A DNA stretch of 64,000 nt, from assembly GCA_023105745.1 (NCBI GenBank), contig JALGQZ010000015.1, positions 23,355,499 to 23,419,498 of the forward strand, in the 5' to 3' direction. The position numbers and the translations under genes were made by a program. Source of the DNA: Austropuccinia psidii (Eukaryota; Basidiomycota; Pucciniomycetes; Pucciniales; Sphaerophragmiaceae). Below the pieces are notes generated by a model. It searched no databases, had not been told where the DNA came from, and saw only the letters and a list, made by a program, of their open reading frames with translations. Below, piece by piece: positions 1 to 10,068 of the stretch (position 1 is its first letter; each line of letters opens with the position of its first letter).

Positions 1-441
1 AAAACTCTGATAATTCATTTTTTCACCCAAATTGGCGTGAAAAATTGATTATTATCATTTTTATTGATAATTTCAATAATAATACTCAATAATAAAATAC
101 AAATCATATTTTATGATTGATCTTTTTTTCATAATATGTACAAGGTATATATTGTTTGAATTTTTATTAGAGAAAAAGTCTTATAATTCTTTTTTTTACC
201 CAAATTGGCGTGAAAAATTGATTATTATCATTACTATTGATAATTTCAATAGTAATACTTCATAATAAAATACAAACCATATTTTATTATTAATCTTTTT
301 AATATATACAGAGTATATATTGGGGAGAGTTGATTGATATTTATTATTGATATTTTCAATAATAACTTGTCCAAAGTGACTTATAAATCCTAACAAAAGG
401 ATTCAATCAACTAGCTGAAACTCTCACTTTACAAATCAGAA
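1..441 (+). repeat. E1 leader with a tandem duplication
   Basis: AT-rich non-coding leader of the retroelement whose gag follows. A unit of about 170 bp is present twice, roughly 9-165 and 182-335. Both copies contain CCCAAATTGGCGTGAAAAA followed by TTGATTATTATCA and an ATTGATAATTTCAAT inverted repeat, and differ by scattered substitutions. A shorter third piece of the same hairpin sits near 348-366. Leaders of the related elements E3 and E4 are likewise AT-rich and contain GTGAAAA motifs. The 5' LTR of E1 would lie left of the window. The ORF1 exon found in E2-E4 is absent here. Confidence 0.6.
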
Positions 442-2574
442 ATGATACCACCTCATTCCAAAGACTTTGGATTTCCAAGGGATTATTCCTTACAAAGAGA
501 AACAACCATCAGTTGGAATAGAGGCCTGGAAAAGAGAGAAGTTGAAGTTGTTCAAAGTCATAATACATGGCAAAATGAAGCTTTCTACACCTTCCAAGAT
601 GGGTTTCAACAGCAAACCTCCAGGAATGGCTTGCATAGAACAGTTTGTTCTAACCCATCAAATCTTCCAAGAAATTCTCCAATGGGGAATGGCAGACAGG
701 GAATTCAAACCAGATTCCCACTACAAACAACTTGTAGAAAGGATTCAAAAGATTTCCCTCAAAGAGATACTCTTCAAAGAGCTTATCATAGACAAGAAAT
801 GGAACAAGAGCTAACACACTCTGACCCTTTCAGGCTCATGAGGACTGGTAACCCAACCAGACTCCCTAGTGGCTTCACACCACTCAGGCACCAGCAGATC
901 AGTGACCAAGAGTCACTATACTTTCCAATCCAAGATAGAATCCAGGAGAGGAAGAGGATCATAAGGCAAGAACAAGACTTCTTTCAACCAGAGGCTGAAA
1001 GAGTCAGATCTTATGATCCAGAAATTGTTGGACCTTTTGCAAGAAGTACAAAAAAACAACAAACAGTTGTAAATACTTCTAATGCACCTAGCAGCCCTAT
1101 GATAAGGAATGATATCTCCACTCAGATGAAACACAATGTTGTGATACCTGAGAGTACCATAAGTAGTAATACTCTATGGTTACAATTTTCCCAATTTGTA
1201 GAACAAACTCAAAAAGAGTTTGAAAGACTCCATGAAAGTATGTCAAGGTTACAAGAGGCTTGTACCTTACAAACCAAAACTATTCATACTCTTCAAGAGG
1301 ACTATATTGAATTATATAAAGCCTCAGAAGATTCCAAAAGAAGACTAAATCAAGTCTTGGAGGAGCAAAATCACTGCAAAAGGAAAAGGGAATACCTGGA
1401 TCAATATATTGACAAATTGTTCAATTTCTGCCAAAAAATGAAACCCCAAACACAAGGGCATGTTTCTGGAAGCACCCCATACCACCAGGAAGACATCAAA
1501 CCAGATTCTTTATTGGTGAATAAGGCAAGGTCTCCATCAAAATACCAGGATGGAGATAATATGTCTTATACTGAAAAGGAAGCCTTGAAACAGCTTCCTG
1601 AGGCCTCAAGCTGGCCCAAATTCTCTGGAACTGGAGAGTATGATCATATGGAACTCATACATTATATTGATGGACTCTTTACTGATGTACCAAGTATACC
1701 AGATTACTGGATTACTGCCAGATTAAATACAGCTTTTAAAGGACATGCTAGTATTTGGTACACACAAATGAAAGAAATCCATGGCAGAAAAAACTGGCCA
1801 TGGTGGAGGAGCCAAATAATCCAAAAGTACAGAAATGATACATGGATATGGCAGAAAACCCTTTCATTTGGAAATGATAGATACACAGTGGACAAAGATC
1901 CATATGATTGGTGTCTGAGACAGTCAAAAAGGTTAATAGCCATTGACCCTCACATAACAACAGAAATGAGAAATCACAAACTGTTGACCAAACCACCAGG
2001 AGACTTAGAACATGCAGTAAAATGCAGATGCTCCAAAGAATCCACCCTGGATCAAATATCCAATACTTTGCAAGAAGTAAGGATTAGAACATCTATTGGT
2101 AGATACAATAACCATATTAGTGGTGATAACAGGGAGAATCCAACCCTGGAAGCCAAAGAAAGTCATGATTCAGATTCTGAAATCACAACAGGATTTCACA
2201 GTTGTGATCCACCCAATCACTATGCAGAAAATTCTCCCAAAGACAGGGAAGAGATATTTGCAAGAGAGGAAGAAACAACAAAAGACCAAGAAGGTCATGA
2301 ATCTGACTCTGATAGTGTGGGGAATGGCTGTGGAAAAAATTCATACAGTGAACCTAACCCCCATGAGGAATATTTGGTGGAATTTAAGAACCATGAAATA
2401 GAGGAAATTGGTTCAGTCCATTCCCAAAGGAGGAAACCAATGACCAAACACCTGGATGGTTTGAAACATAAGCCACCAGACAGGGAGGGTATGACAACAA
2501 GAGAATTGTTGACTCAAGGTCACATGAACCATGCTAATACCTCCAAGAAGAGAGGAAAGTCTCATCAACAATGA
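442..2574 (+). CDS. E1 Gag-like protein, pol deleted
   Basis: A 710-codon open frame of a Ty3/Gypsy chromovirus gag. Residues 1-215 are a Q/R-rich region that in sister copies overlaps a second frame. Residues about 235-345 are coiled-coil-like. Residues about 375-560 match the capsid of E2-E4 (KEALKQLPEAS, YDHMELIHYIDGLF, WYTQMKEIHG). The zinc knuckle, CX2CX4HX4C in E3, has become FHSCDPPNHYAENS, losing two cysteines. After an acidic tail the frame runs into the last residues of the usual Pol C-terminus (KSHQ ending) and the polypurine tract. Protease, RT, RNase H and integrase are therefore missing through an internal deletion. The long open frame without pol suggests a non-autonomous derivative that depended on other copies. 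The overlapping second frame survives only at 467-814 before a stop. Function beyond gag homology is inferred. Confidence 0.75.
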   Translation: MIPPHSKDFGFPRDYSLQRETTISWNRGLEKREVEVVQSHNTWQNEAFYTFQDGFQQQTSRNGLHRTVCSNPSNLPRNSPMGNGRQGIQTRFPLQTTCRKDSKDFPQRDTLQRAYHRQEMEQELTHSDPFRLMRTGNPTRLPSGFTPLRHQQISDQESLYFPIQDRIQERKRIIRQEQDFFQPEAERVRSYDPEIVGPFARSTKKQQTVVNTSNAPSSPMIRNDISTQMKHNVVIPESTISSNTLWLQFSQFVEQTQKEFERLHESMSRLQEACTLQTKTIHTLQEDYIELYKASEDSKRRLNQVLEEQNHCKRKREYLDQYIDKLFNFCQKMKPQTQGHVSGSTPYHQEDIKPDSLLVNKARSPSKYQDGDNMSYTEKEALKQLPEASSWPKFSGTGEYDHMELIHYIDGLFTDVPSIPDYWITARLNTAFKGHASIWYTQMKEIHGRKNWPWWRSQIIQKYRNDTWIWQKTLSFGNDRYTVDKDPYDWCLRQSKRLIAIDPHITTEMRNHKLLTKPPGDLEHAVKCRCSKESTLDQISNTLQEVRIRTSIGRYNNHISGDNRENPTLEAKESHDSDSEITTGFHSCDPPNHYAENSPKDREEIFAREEETTKDQEGHESDSDSVGNGCGKNSYSEPNPHEEYLVEFKNHEIEEIGSVHSQRRKPMTKHLDGLKHKPPDREGMTTRELLTQGHMNHANTSKKRGKSHQQ

Positions 2575-2583
2575 GCCTTTTTT

Positions 2584-2593
2584 AGAGGGAGGG
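2584..2593 (+). other. Polypurine tract of E1
   Basis: AGAGGGAGGG two bases before the 3' LTR. The equivalent position in E2 reads GGAGGGAGGG, and the reverse complement occurs beside the E3 and E4 3' LTRs. This is the expected primer site for plus-strand DNA synthesis in LTR retroelements. Confidence 0.75.
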
Positions 2594-2595
2594 TA

Positions 2596-4037
2596 TGTCA
2601 GCCTGTGACTCAAAACCAGAGCACAAGCATGACAGCCAATATACCATATATCAATGGTATAGCCAAGATACCACCAAAACATGGAACTGAGCCAAATCAG
2701 CTCAAAAGGTATCAAAAGAAGGAGGAAACTCACCCCTTTCTGAAAATATAAGTCCCATCACCATAGGACAAGAAATAACAAAGTTATTCCTGCTCAAAGT
2801 TATTGCTGAGCATAAACCTTAATTTTCACCTCTCATCTAAAATCTAGAAGGAGAGGCTTAACCCCATCAAATGGGTACTCAAAATGAAGCTCTAAGCCAG
2901 GGCTATCCAATGGTACCAGCCAAACTGAGCTAGCACCAGTATTACTTGAGTTATGGTCAAATTCAGGCCAAATAAGGGTGAACAAAACATTCACCTCTCA
3001 TCTAACTTCTACAGTTTTAGTGTGGGATACTTGAAGTGGGGTCTCTTTGGAAAGAGCACAATCAGGGCTATCTGATGGTGCCATTCACTTCTTCATATCT
3101 CAACTATAACAGAAGTTATGAGGCAAGCAAGCTCAATACAGCTTTTTGCCCAAACCACGCCTATGTACAAAAAACCTTGTACATGGGATAACTTTGTCAT
3201 ATTTAATGATAACCATACCAAATTGGGTATCATTGTGTAGAGCTCATACAGGGCTATCCAATGAACCAACTTTGAGCATGATATCTCATCAACTGACAGA
3301 GTTATGGCTGTTTGAAGGTTACAATCCCACAATATGGCCAATACAGCTGTATTATGACAAGATACAGTTGTACTCTGATTATGAGGTGTCAAACAGACGC
3401 TGAAGCTTATTTATACTTCAATACCTCATAACTAAGTCATATACAGAGGTCCATACAGGTTCTGTACAGTTTCTGACGCGTCAGGAGCACCAGAATACAC
3501 CTGTAAAGTCCATTGGTGAAAATTTTCACCCTGTATAGGGTAAAACTGACTACTTGTGGTTCTAAAACCACATTTCAACCCAATATTAGCCTGTATTGAG
3601 TGTATAGAACCACAAACCAGCCCACAGTAGTGAAAATTTTCACTCTGTGGTCGTGTGCAGAGGTAAACCACCTCCCACTACCCCAGAACAAGATAAAAGG
3701 AGGCTTTGCCTCACCAGGAAGCAAATCCAGCATCCTGCTCTTGAATACCCTACGTAGTAAACTGTCAAAAACAGTTTTACTCTTGGGTAATAATCAGGTA
3801 TACTCTTAATTTAAAGTATTGTAGTCTTTATTATTGTAATCCAACAGGTAAAGCTGCACCCAGGGCTTTCAACAGCGCTCACCACCACTATATTCCTTAT
3901 AGTAAAGCCCTCTTATTATTAAATTAAACCATCTTTTACTCTTATCAAACCCTTTCAAACCTTTATTTACCGTGTCACAGTCATAGTTAAGAGTTATAAA
4001 TACTTTTTAATACTCTTATCATAGACTCAGCCTGACA
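2596..4037 (+). repeat. 3' LTR of E1 (TGTCAG...CTGACA)
   Basis: A 1442-bp LTR beginning TGTCAGCCTGTGACTC and ending CAGCCTGACA, so its termini are inverted repeats. It aligns along its length with the LTRs at 15158-16595 and 33518-34955. A TATA-like GATAAAAGGAGG sits at 3692-3703. Upstream of it are two 16-bp perfect palindromes with core GTGAAAATTTTCAC (3515-3530 and 3629-3644) and a near-palindrome TGTGGTTCTAAAACCACA (3555-3572). The partner LTR is outside the window, so the target duplication cannot be confirmed. Small open frames inside the LTR are shadows. Confidence 0.85.
3515..3703 (+). promoter_or_regulatory. Palindrome cluster and TATA-like box of the E1 LTR
   Basis: Palindromes at 3515-3530 (GGTGAAAATTTTCACC), 3555-3572 and 3629-3644 (AGTGAAAATTTTCACT) precede GATAAAAGGAGG at 3692. 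TGACGCGTCA at 3473-3482 resembles a bZIP (CRE-like) site. The same arrangement recurs in the LTRs of E2-E4, which suggests dimeric factor-binding sites upstream of the element promoter. Binding factors and activity are inference. Confidence 0.5.
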
Positions 4038-4882
4038 ATGAGTAGCCAAAGACGAGGTTGGAAAATTCAGATAAGCTGGGCATTAAAAGCCTGCACGCAA
4101 ACATGGCTTATGAACTGTAAAGAAAGAGTGCTCACTAACTCCCTAAGAGGGGGAATTTGATATACAGGACCTTCCAGACACAATAGCCGAAGTCATTCTG
4201 ATGACGGGTTTAGAACGGTGATACTGGACCATACTGCTACCACCGCTAATTTATCCGGTTAGGATCACATTGGACCCTGTTGAATACTTGCAAGATACAA
4301 AAAAGAAGAAAAAAAAAAAACTGCATTAAGTTACTCTAAGCACCATGAAAATGTAGTAACATTTGAAACAACCTTACAAAATCAACAAAGTTGCATCAAA
4401 TGGTTCTTAACACCTATGGAGCCAAAAAATCTTCCAACTCGAAGCTGATATGAGAGTTTAGGGGACTGACCAACCAAGTTCAAACCAATCGAAGAAGGTT
4501 AGAGCACCTTGAAAGTGCTTTTGAACGAAATAGATTTATATAAAACAATAAGAAATAAATCAATAAATAAATAAGTAATAAAAAGTTAAAGATAAATAAA
4601 AATAAAAGCTCACCAGATGCTGTTCTACACGAGGAAAGGGGTGGGTAGTACGACCCATTTAGAGGTCGTCGCAAATATTAAACAGAAACCCGAAGTGGTA
4701 TCAGGTCTTGTTTGGGATATACTAGCCAAATTTAGCTATAATCGGACTTCCACAGGCAGCCGAACCACCTCATGAGCTAAAATCAGCAGCCCGGCTTTAT
4801 TGATACCACAAAAAATTAATAATTTTTCTTATTATTAAAAAAAATTAAAACAAAAATAAAAAAATAATAATAAAAAAATAAG
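4038..4882. other. Gene-free stretch, unassigned
   Basis: No credible reading frame. Positions 4040-4290 are less AT-rich than the surroundings and have no repeats that I can match elsewhere in the window. 4291-4880 is A/T-rich. A possible end of a 5' LTR for the following element is ATTGATACCACA at 4799-4810, because ATACCACA is the inverse of the TGTGGTAT that opens the 3' LTR at 11545. No matching LTR body was found, so this is weak. TGGTATCAG at 4695-4703 resembles a tRNA-primer site but is not placed next to a demonstrated LTR. Confidence 0.3.
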
Positions 4883-6077
4883 AGCCCTTAGCATGGCTTA
4901 AAACTGCTTAGTTATTTTATAAATTATAATTTTGAGTCTTTAATTTGCTAATGAATTTTTTATTTTTGGATATACTACAGGGTTAAAAAAAATAAAAAAT
5001 AAAAATATAAAACACAGAAAAAGAGTCCTGAACAAGACTTAAAACTGTTTATTTTTTATTTATTTTCTTAATTATCTTTTTATTTCGTAGGATTGCAACA
5101 ACAATCATCAAAAAGTCCTCAAAATGACTTTAAACTGTTGAATTTTTCTTTTATTTAGGTTTTGGAAAATGATAATAAATTAATATATGCCCTCAGCACG
5201 GCTTAAAACTGCTTTATTAATTTATTAATTTCAATTCTGATTCCTTAATTTAATAATTGATTTTTTTACAGGGCTGTGAAAAGCAAATAAATTAACAAAA
5301 GCCCTCATCAAGGCTTTAAACTGATGCTTTTTTATATTTAAAATTATTTTATTTTTTTATAACTAAATTAATTTAAAACTTCTGATCATTGATTTATACA
5401 GGAAACTCAAAACAAAAAAAAAAAAAACAATAAAAAAAAAGAGCCCTCATCAAGGCTTTAAACTGATGGATTCTTTTATTTTACTCATGTTTTTATTTTT
5501 TTTCTTTCATAACTGGTTTTATTGGACATTTTGATTGCTACAGGGCTATAAAGGACAATGCAAAGCCCTAAGCAAGGCTTTAAACTGCTATTTTATCTTT
5601 TATGCTTTCTTATTTTGAATAATAACTATACTAACATATTTTATTTGGCTTCTACAGGTATTCAACATTAATAAAATATTTCTCTTATTTTATAGGCTTA
5701 AATATGCTTTTAAAGTGAAAATAGTCTTAAATAAGACTATAAACTGTTTAATTCAATTTGCAACTTGGCTTTGAAGATAAATCAAAAGCAAAAGTATCAA
5801 CATGAAATCAAGAAAATAATCAAAAAGAAACCAATGGTCCCTGGCAAGACCATAAACTGCCCACTCAAATTATTAACAATAATCAAAAGGAAACCAATGG
5901 TCCTTGGCAAGACCATAAACTGCCCACCACTAAAATTCTCAACAAGGACTCAAAGATAAACAAAAATTAACCAATAGTCCCTGGCAAGATTATAAACTTC
6001 CTATTTAAAGTATTCAAAAAAGATTGGAAAAGGACTAAAAAAGGAGGATAAGTCCTAGGCAAGACTATAAACTACCT
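4883..6077 (+). ncRNA. Array of 12 H-type pseudoknot repeats (Gypsy-2 leader)
   Basis: Twelve copies of a 25-28 nt element at 4883-4908, 5024-5050, 5114-5140, 5189-5213, 5299-5326, 5442-5468, 5563-5589, 5722-5749, 5835-5861, 5898-5924, 5975-6001 and 6051-6077. The plan is stem 1, 1-3 nt, stem 2, one nt, stem 1', 5-7 nt (usually TAAAC or TTAAAAC), stem 2'. An example is AGCC-CT-CATCA-A-GGCT followed by TTAAAC and TGATG. Stem 1 varies as AGCC/GGCT, AGTC/GACT, TAGTC/GACTA and TGGTC/GACCA. Stem 2 varies as AGCA/TGCT, GAACA/TGTTT, CATCA/TGATG and GGCA/TGCC. Both sides change together, which argues for selection on RNA pairing. The copies at 5114, 5975 and 6051 have one mismatch in stem 2. The short loop 1 and A-rich loop 3 fit classic H-type pseudoknot geometry. 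The array lies upstream of, and on the same strand as, the pol at 8329. Its role (packaging, translation, splicing) is unknown. Confidence 0.7.
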
Positions 6078-7692
6078 AAGGTTTTATTTCCTATTTTTTC
6101 CTATTTTATTTCATTATAAACAAGTATTAGAAAGATGTACTGACTTGAACCTTTTGAACATATTCTTTTATTTCTTTTTTGAATTTATTTATTCATTTTC
6201 ACTAAGAATAAGGGTCATATCCCATTCATGAGCTCAAGAATATTCTATCATACTTTTCCTACTATTACAACAAGAGCCATTAAGTTGGCTTAATTTTCAA
6301 CTCAATAATAACAATAACTAAAAATAAAAAAACTCTACATCAAGTATAATTTTTTTAAAAAAATGATGATCAATTTATTTTAAATATTTCTTCAATTACA
6401 AGAGAGTGATTGGAACTTGTTTGAAAAGAAGAAGTATTTGTGCCATGAAAGCATTAATTGAACTCTGAAGGAGTTATTTATATTAAAAACTCATAAATTG
6501 ATCTCATAATTTGGGGAATTTACATATTAATAACACCTCAATGTGCTATTTATTCCAAAAGGAATTTGAGAGCCCCCCAAAAAGCAAAGAAGAGTTTTTT
6601 TTAATTGTACAAATTTTCAATTTCACTGTTTATATTTTTGAACAACTCAAATGCATTTATGGGTAACAGAAAATCTGAACCATAAAGGGGATGGACTTGA
6701 AATAAAGTCTGAGTCACAATGATGATTCCAAAAGGAAGAGTTTTGGCATCATAAGGGTCATTATATGATTAAAGGACTCAAATTATGATCATTCAACTAT
6801 GTAATATTAATCATAAATACTCTCAAGAGCACCAATTTTTAATGATTGGCACAAATTACCACCTTCAACCAAACAGTTCCATGATTTTGATTGTGATTCA
6901 GGATCATTTCTTTTGAAATTTGATTTTTACTCAGATATCTCAGTTAATGGGTATTTTATACTCACAGTAAAAGAATAAAAAATAAAAAAATAATAAAAAA
7001 ATTATGGAATAATTATTAAAATAAAATTTATGTATATTTACTGTATCATTATTTATCCTCATAAAAAAAAAAAAAAAAAACTATAAAAAATAAGGGGTGG
7101 GTAAACTTATTTCTTACACTATCCCTTATAGTGGAAGTTTTGGGGGAACGAGGATATATCCTCTTCAAAATTTGAAAACCAACTCAAGATTTTTAAATGG
7201 AGAGGGGGGACCTCATCCAAACAAATATTATTAAACAATATCTATCAATAAATTAATATCAAAATCAATTTTCAAATCACCTTATTATTACAATTTTTTA
7301 TTTTTTCATTTCTTTATAACAGGTGTAATTCAGGAATACAAAAGAACAAAAGGAAATACATTTTTTTTCAGAAATAGCAAGAGAATTTGGAAACAATTTA
7401 TCATAGGGAAATTATTCACAATACTGAAAATGAAGCAGATTATTTATGAAGAAAAACAGGAGTTCCTTATGGATTGACCTCTGGACAACACAAGACCTTG
7501 GACACTTCTTTGATTCTGGATTGAAACTCATTTGGAATTCAAGAATAAGTGGTCAGGATTTATGGACTGAAGGTTGACTCACTGGATTAATTATTGACTC
7601 AGGACTCACTCAACATGATGAACCAACAAGATGATGTAAACACTAAACTCAAATTGCCCTTGGGATTTTAAAGAAGCTTGAAGACTCAAGAG
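6078..7692 (+). other. Gene-free leader segment between pseudoknot blocks
   Basis: AT-rich, no credible frame. One diverged pseudoknot candidate is at 6275-6302 (AGCC/GGCT with AGTT/AACT, longer loops). TTAAATGGAGAGGGGG at 7193-7208 is identical over 16 nt to the polypurine tract before the 3' LTR at 11545. This could be a central polypurine tract or the trace of an older element end. A pyrimidine run ending in AACAG at 7291-7322 looks like a 3' splice site. Confidence 0.4.
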
Positions 7693-8180
7693 GTCCTCAG
7701 CATGACACTAAACTGCTTCCCCTGTAGACTTGGGCAGGGAAACTTATAAAAAATAACAGCCAAGAAGCTGGAGGGGATTGTCCTAGTCAGGAGAAGTGCT
7801 GAAGGACTATCTTTGTCCTTAGCATGACAATAAACTGCTCCCTTTGTGTAACAGGAACAAGGGGTTTTACAGGTGTTTATCATTATCAAATTGGCCAAAA
7901 TGAACAAAGTGAAGTCTCAAGCCATCAATGAAGACAGGAAAATTCCTTATCAAGAAATGAAACAACCAGAATAATATTGCATCAATTGGGAATCATGAAG
8001 ATTTAAGAATAAAACAAGAGTCAAGTGGAATCCAAAATCAAGCCCAAAGGAGCTCAAGAATAAAGATAAGCCCTTGGATTAGGCCAGGAGGTCCTTGCAT
8101 GACTTAAACTGCAGGACTTGTATACCTAATATACAGGGGTTACACACCTAGTTGTAGGTCCTGTATGACCTTAAACTACA
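7693..8180 (+). ncRNA. Second block of pseudoknot repeats (4 copies)
   Basis: Four more copies of the covarying repeat at 7693-7717, 7813-7839, 8089-8115 and 8156-8180. Stem 1 is GTC/GAC, TTGTC/GACAA, AGGTC/GACTT (one G-U pair) and AGGTC/GACCT. Stem 2 is AGCA/TGCT, AGCA/TGCT, CTTGCA/TGCAGG and TGTA/TACA. The last two stem 2 pairings do not occur in the first block, which adds independent compensatory change. The block ends about 150 bp before the first pol codon, so in a genomic transcript it would lie just upstream of the pol reading frame. Confidence 0.7.
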
Positions 8181-8328
8181 TTTTTTATGGAAGAAAGAAG
8201 AAAGAAGAATTGTGAAGACCTCAAGATTTACAGGACACTAGCAAATTCTCAGAAATCATTAAAAAAAAAATATAAAAAAAAAATCAAATAAAAAAAATAA
8301 AAAATAAAATAATAATAATAATAACTAA

Positions 8329-10068
8329 TTGAGAATGGATCACCAAATTTTAGCAGCAAAATACAAATCAGTCCTGAAGAAGGTGAGACCAGTCAATGAG
8401 CCAATGCCTCAAGACCTTAACCCACCTTTGGAAAGACCACCTTTGTCAAGAGATCCTTATGAAACACCCTTATCACCAAACCCACCTATATTTCAAGAAA
8501 CCTTCAAGGTCACCCATGAAAGACTCCAAGCAGTCAATTTTGGCCCACCAGGATGGTTATCAAATGAAGAAATCAATTTACTCAAAAATAATATTACCTT
8601 AAGGGAAAAAGCAATAGCTTTCTGTGAAGAAGAAAGAGGATTACTCAAACACTCATATGGAAAACCTTACAAGATACCAGTAATACCTCATGAACCTTGG
8701 CAGAAGAAACCAATTCCCATTCCCAAATCAATTTTACCTCAGTTTACTGAATTAATCAGAGAAAGAATCAGGACTGGACTCTATGAGCAATCCACCTCAA
8801 GCTACACAAGCCCAATCTTTTGTGTGGCCAAATCAAATGGGAAACTCAGAATTGTCCATGACCTTCAAGAACTCAACAAAGTCACCATCAAGGATGCTGG
8901 CTTACCACCTCACATTGAAGAATTTGTAGATGCATTTGCAGGAAGAGCATGCTATGGACTAGGAGATATCATGGGAGGATATGATGAAAGAGAATTAGAT
9001 GTCACTACAAGACCCCTCACTACTTTCGAAACACCCCTTGGAAGGATGCAACTCACAAGACTACCCCAAGGAGCCACCAACTCAGTAGCAGTATACCAAG
9101 CCCAAATGACCTGGATACTTCAAGAATAAATACCAGAAAGTGTAGGAATTTTTATTGATGATGGAGGAATAAAAGGACCAAGATCACTTTACAATCAAGA
9201 AACACTACCAGAAAACCCCTCAATAAGAAGATTTATATGGGAATTTGCCATAACATTAGAAAGAATTTTATTCAGAATTGAAGAAGCAGGACTGACTATC
9301 TCAGGATCAAATTTTGCATGCTGTGTGCCAGCTTTGGACATAGTAGGGCATGTTGTATCATTTAAAGGAAGAACAATATCAAAACAAAAGATCAACAAGA
9401 TTCAAAATTGGCCAACACCTCTCAACAAAAAGGAAATCAGGGGATTTCTTGGTCTTTGTGCCTATGTAAGAATGTTTATTGAAAACTTCTCACAAGTTGC
9501 ATCACCACTCAGAAGGCTCACCAGAGAAGATGTTGACTGGGACTGGGATCAAAAATGTGAAGAAGCTTTCCATAAGCTCAGAAGAATAGTTGGAGAAGAA
9601 ATAACCCTCAAGAAATTGGATTATGACAAAGGAGCAGGAAAAATCAAGCTAGCAGTAGATTCAAGCTACATTGCTGCAGGAGCAGTACTCACTCAAGAAG
9701 ACAAAGAAGGAAAGGACAGACCAGTATTATATGAATCAATAACTTTTTCAAAATTGGAATCAAAATACTCACAACCCAAATTGGAACTCTGTGGAGTTGC
9801 AAGAATTCTCAAGAAGCTACAAACTATACTTTGGGGACAACATTTTGAATTACAGGTTGATGCCAAGGCCTTAATTGAAATGATAATAACCCCTTGCTTA
9901 CCCAATGCCCCCATGACAAGATGGGTGGCTTTCATTCAGCTATTTTCCTTTGATTTGGTACACAAACCAGGGAAAACTTTCACTATGCCAGATGGGCTAT
10001 CCAGAAGACCAAAAAACTCAGAAGAAGGAGATGAAGATGCACCAGAGTTTGATGAAGAAGAAGATTAG
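8329..10068 (+). pseudogene. Gypsy-2 reverse transcriptase-RNase H, one nonsense codon
   Basis: One reading frame encodes the RT and RNase H of a basidiomycete-type Ty3/Gypsy lineage. An N-terminal region (LQAVNFGPPGWLSNEE) is followed by RT blocks IFCVAKSNGKLRIVHDLQELN, DIMGGYDERELD and RLPQGATNSVAVYQ. The catalytic box is FIDDGGIKGP, a YXDD variant. GFLGLCAYVRMFIENF and the RNase H core follow, with LAVDSSY, PKLELCG, LQVDAKA and PDGLSRRP providing the acidic residues. A TAA at 9127-9129 interrupts the frame just before the catalytic box, and the frame continues without shift. No gag or protease is recognisable upstream; that space is taken by the pseudoknot leader. The ATG at 8329 is the first in the frame and the true start is unknown. 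The nonsense codon makes autonomy unlikely. Confidence 0.8.

Noticed and set aside
4690..4710. TGGTATCAG as an initiator-tRNA primer site
   Set aside because: It matches the plant-type primer only over nine bases and is not next to a defined LTR end.
4883..8180. Regularly spaced short repeats, as in a CRISPR array
   Set aside because: Repeats vary in sequence, spacing is 60-165 bp and irregular, and the host is eukaryotic. The covarying pairing explains them better.
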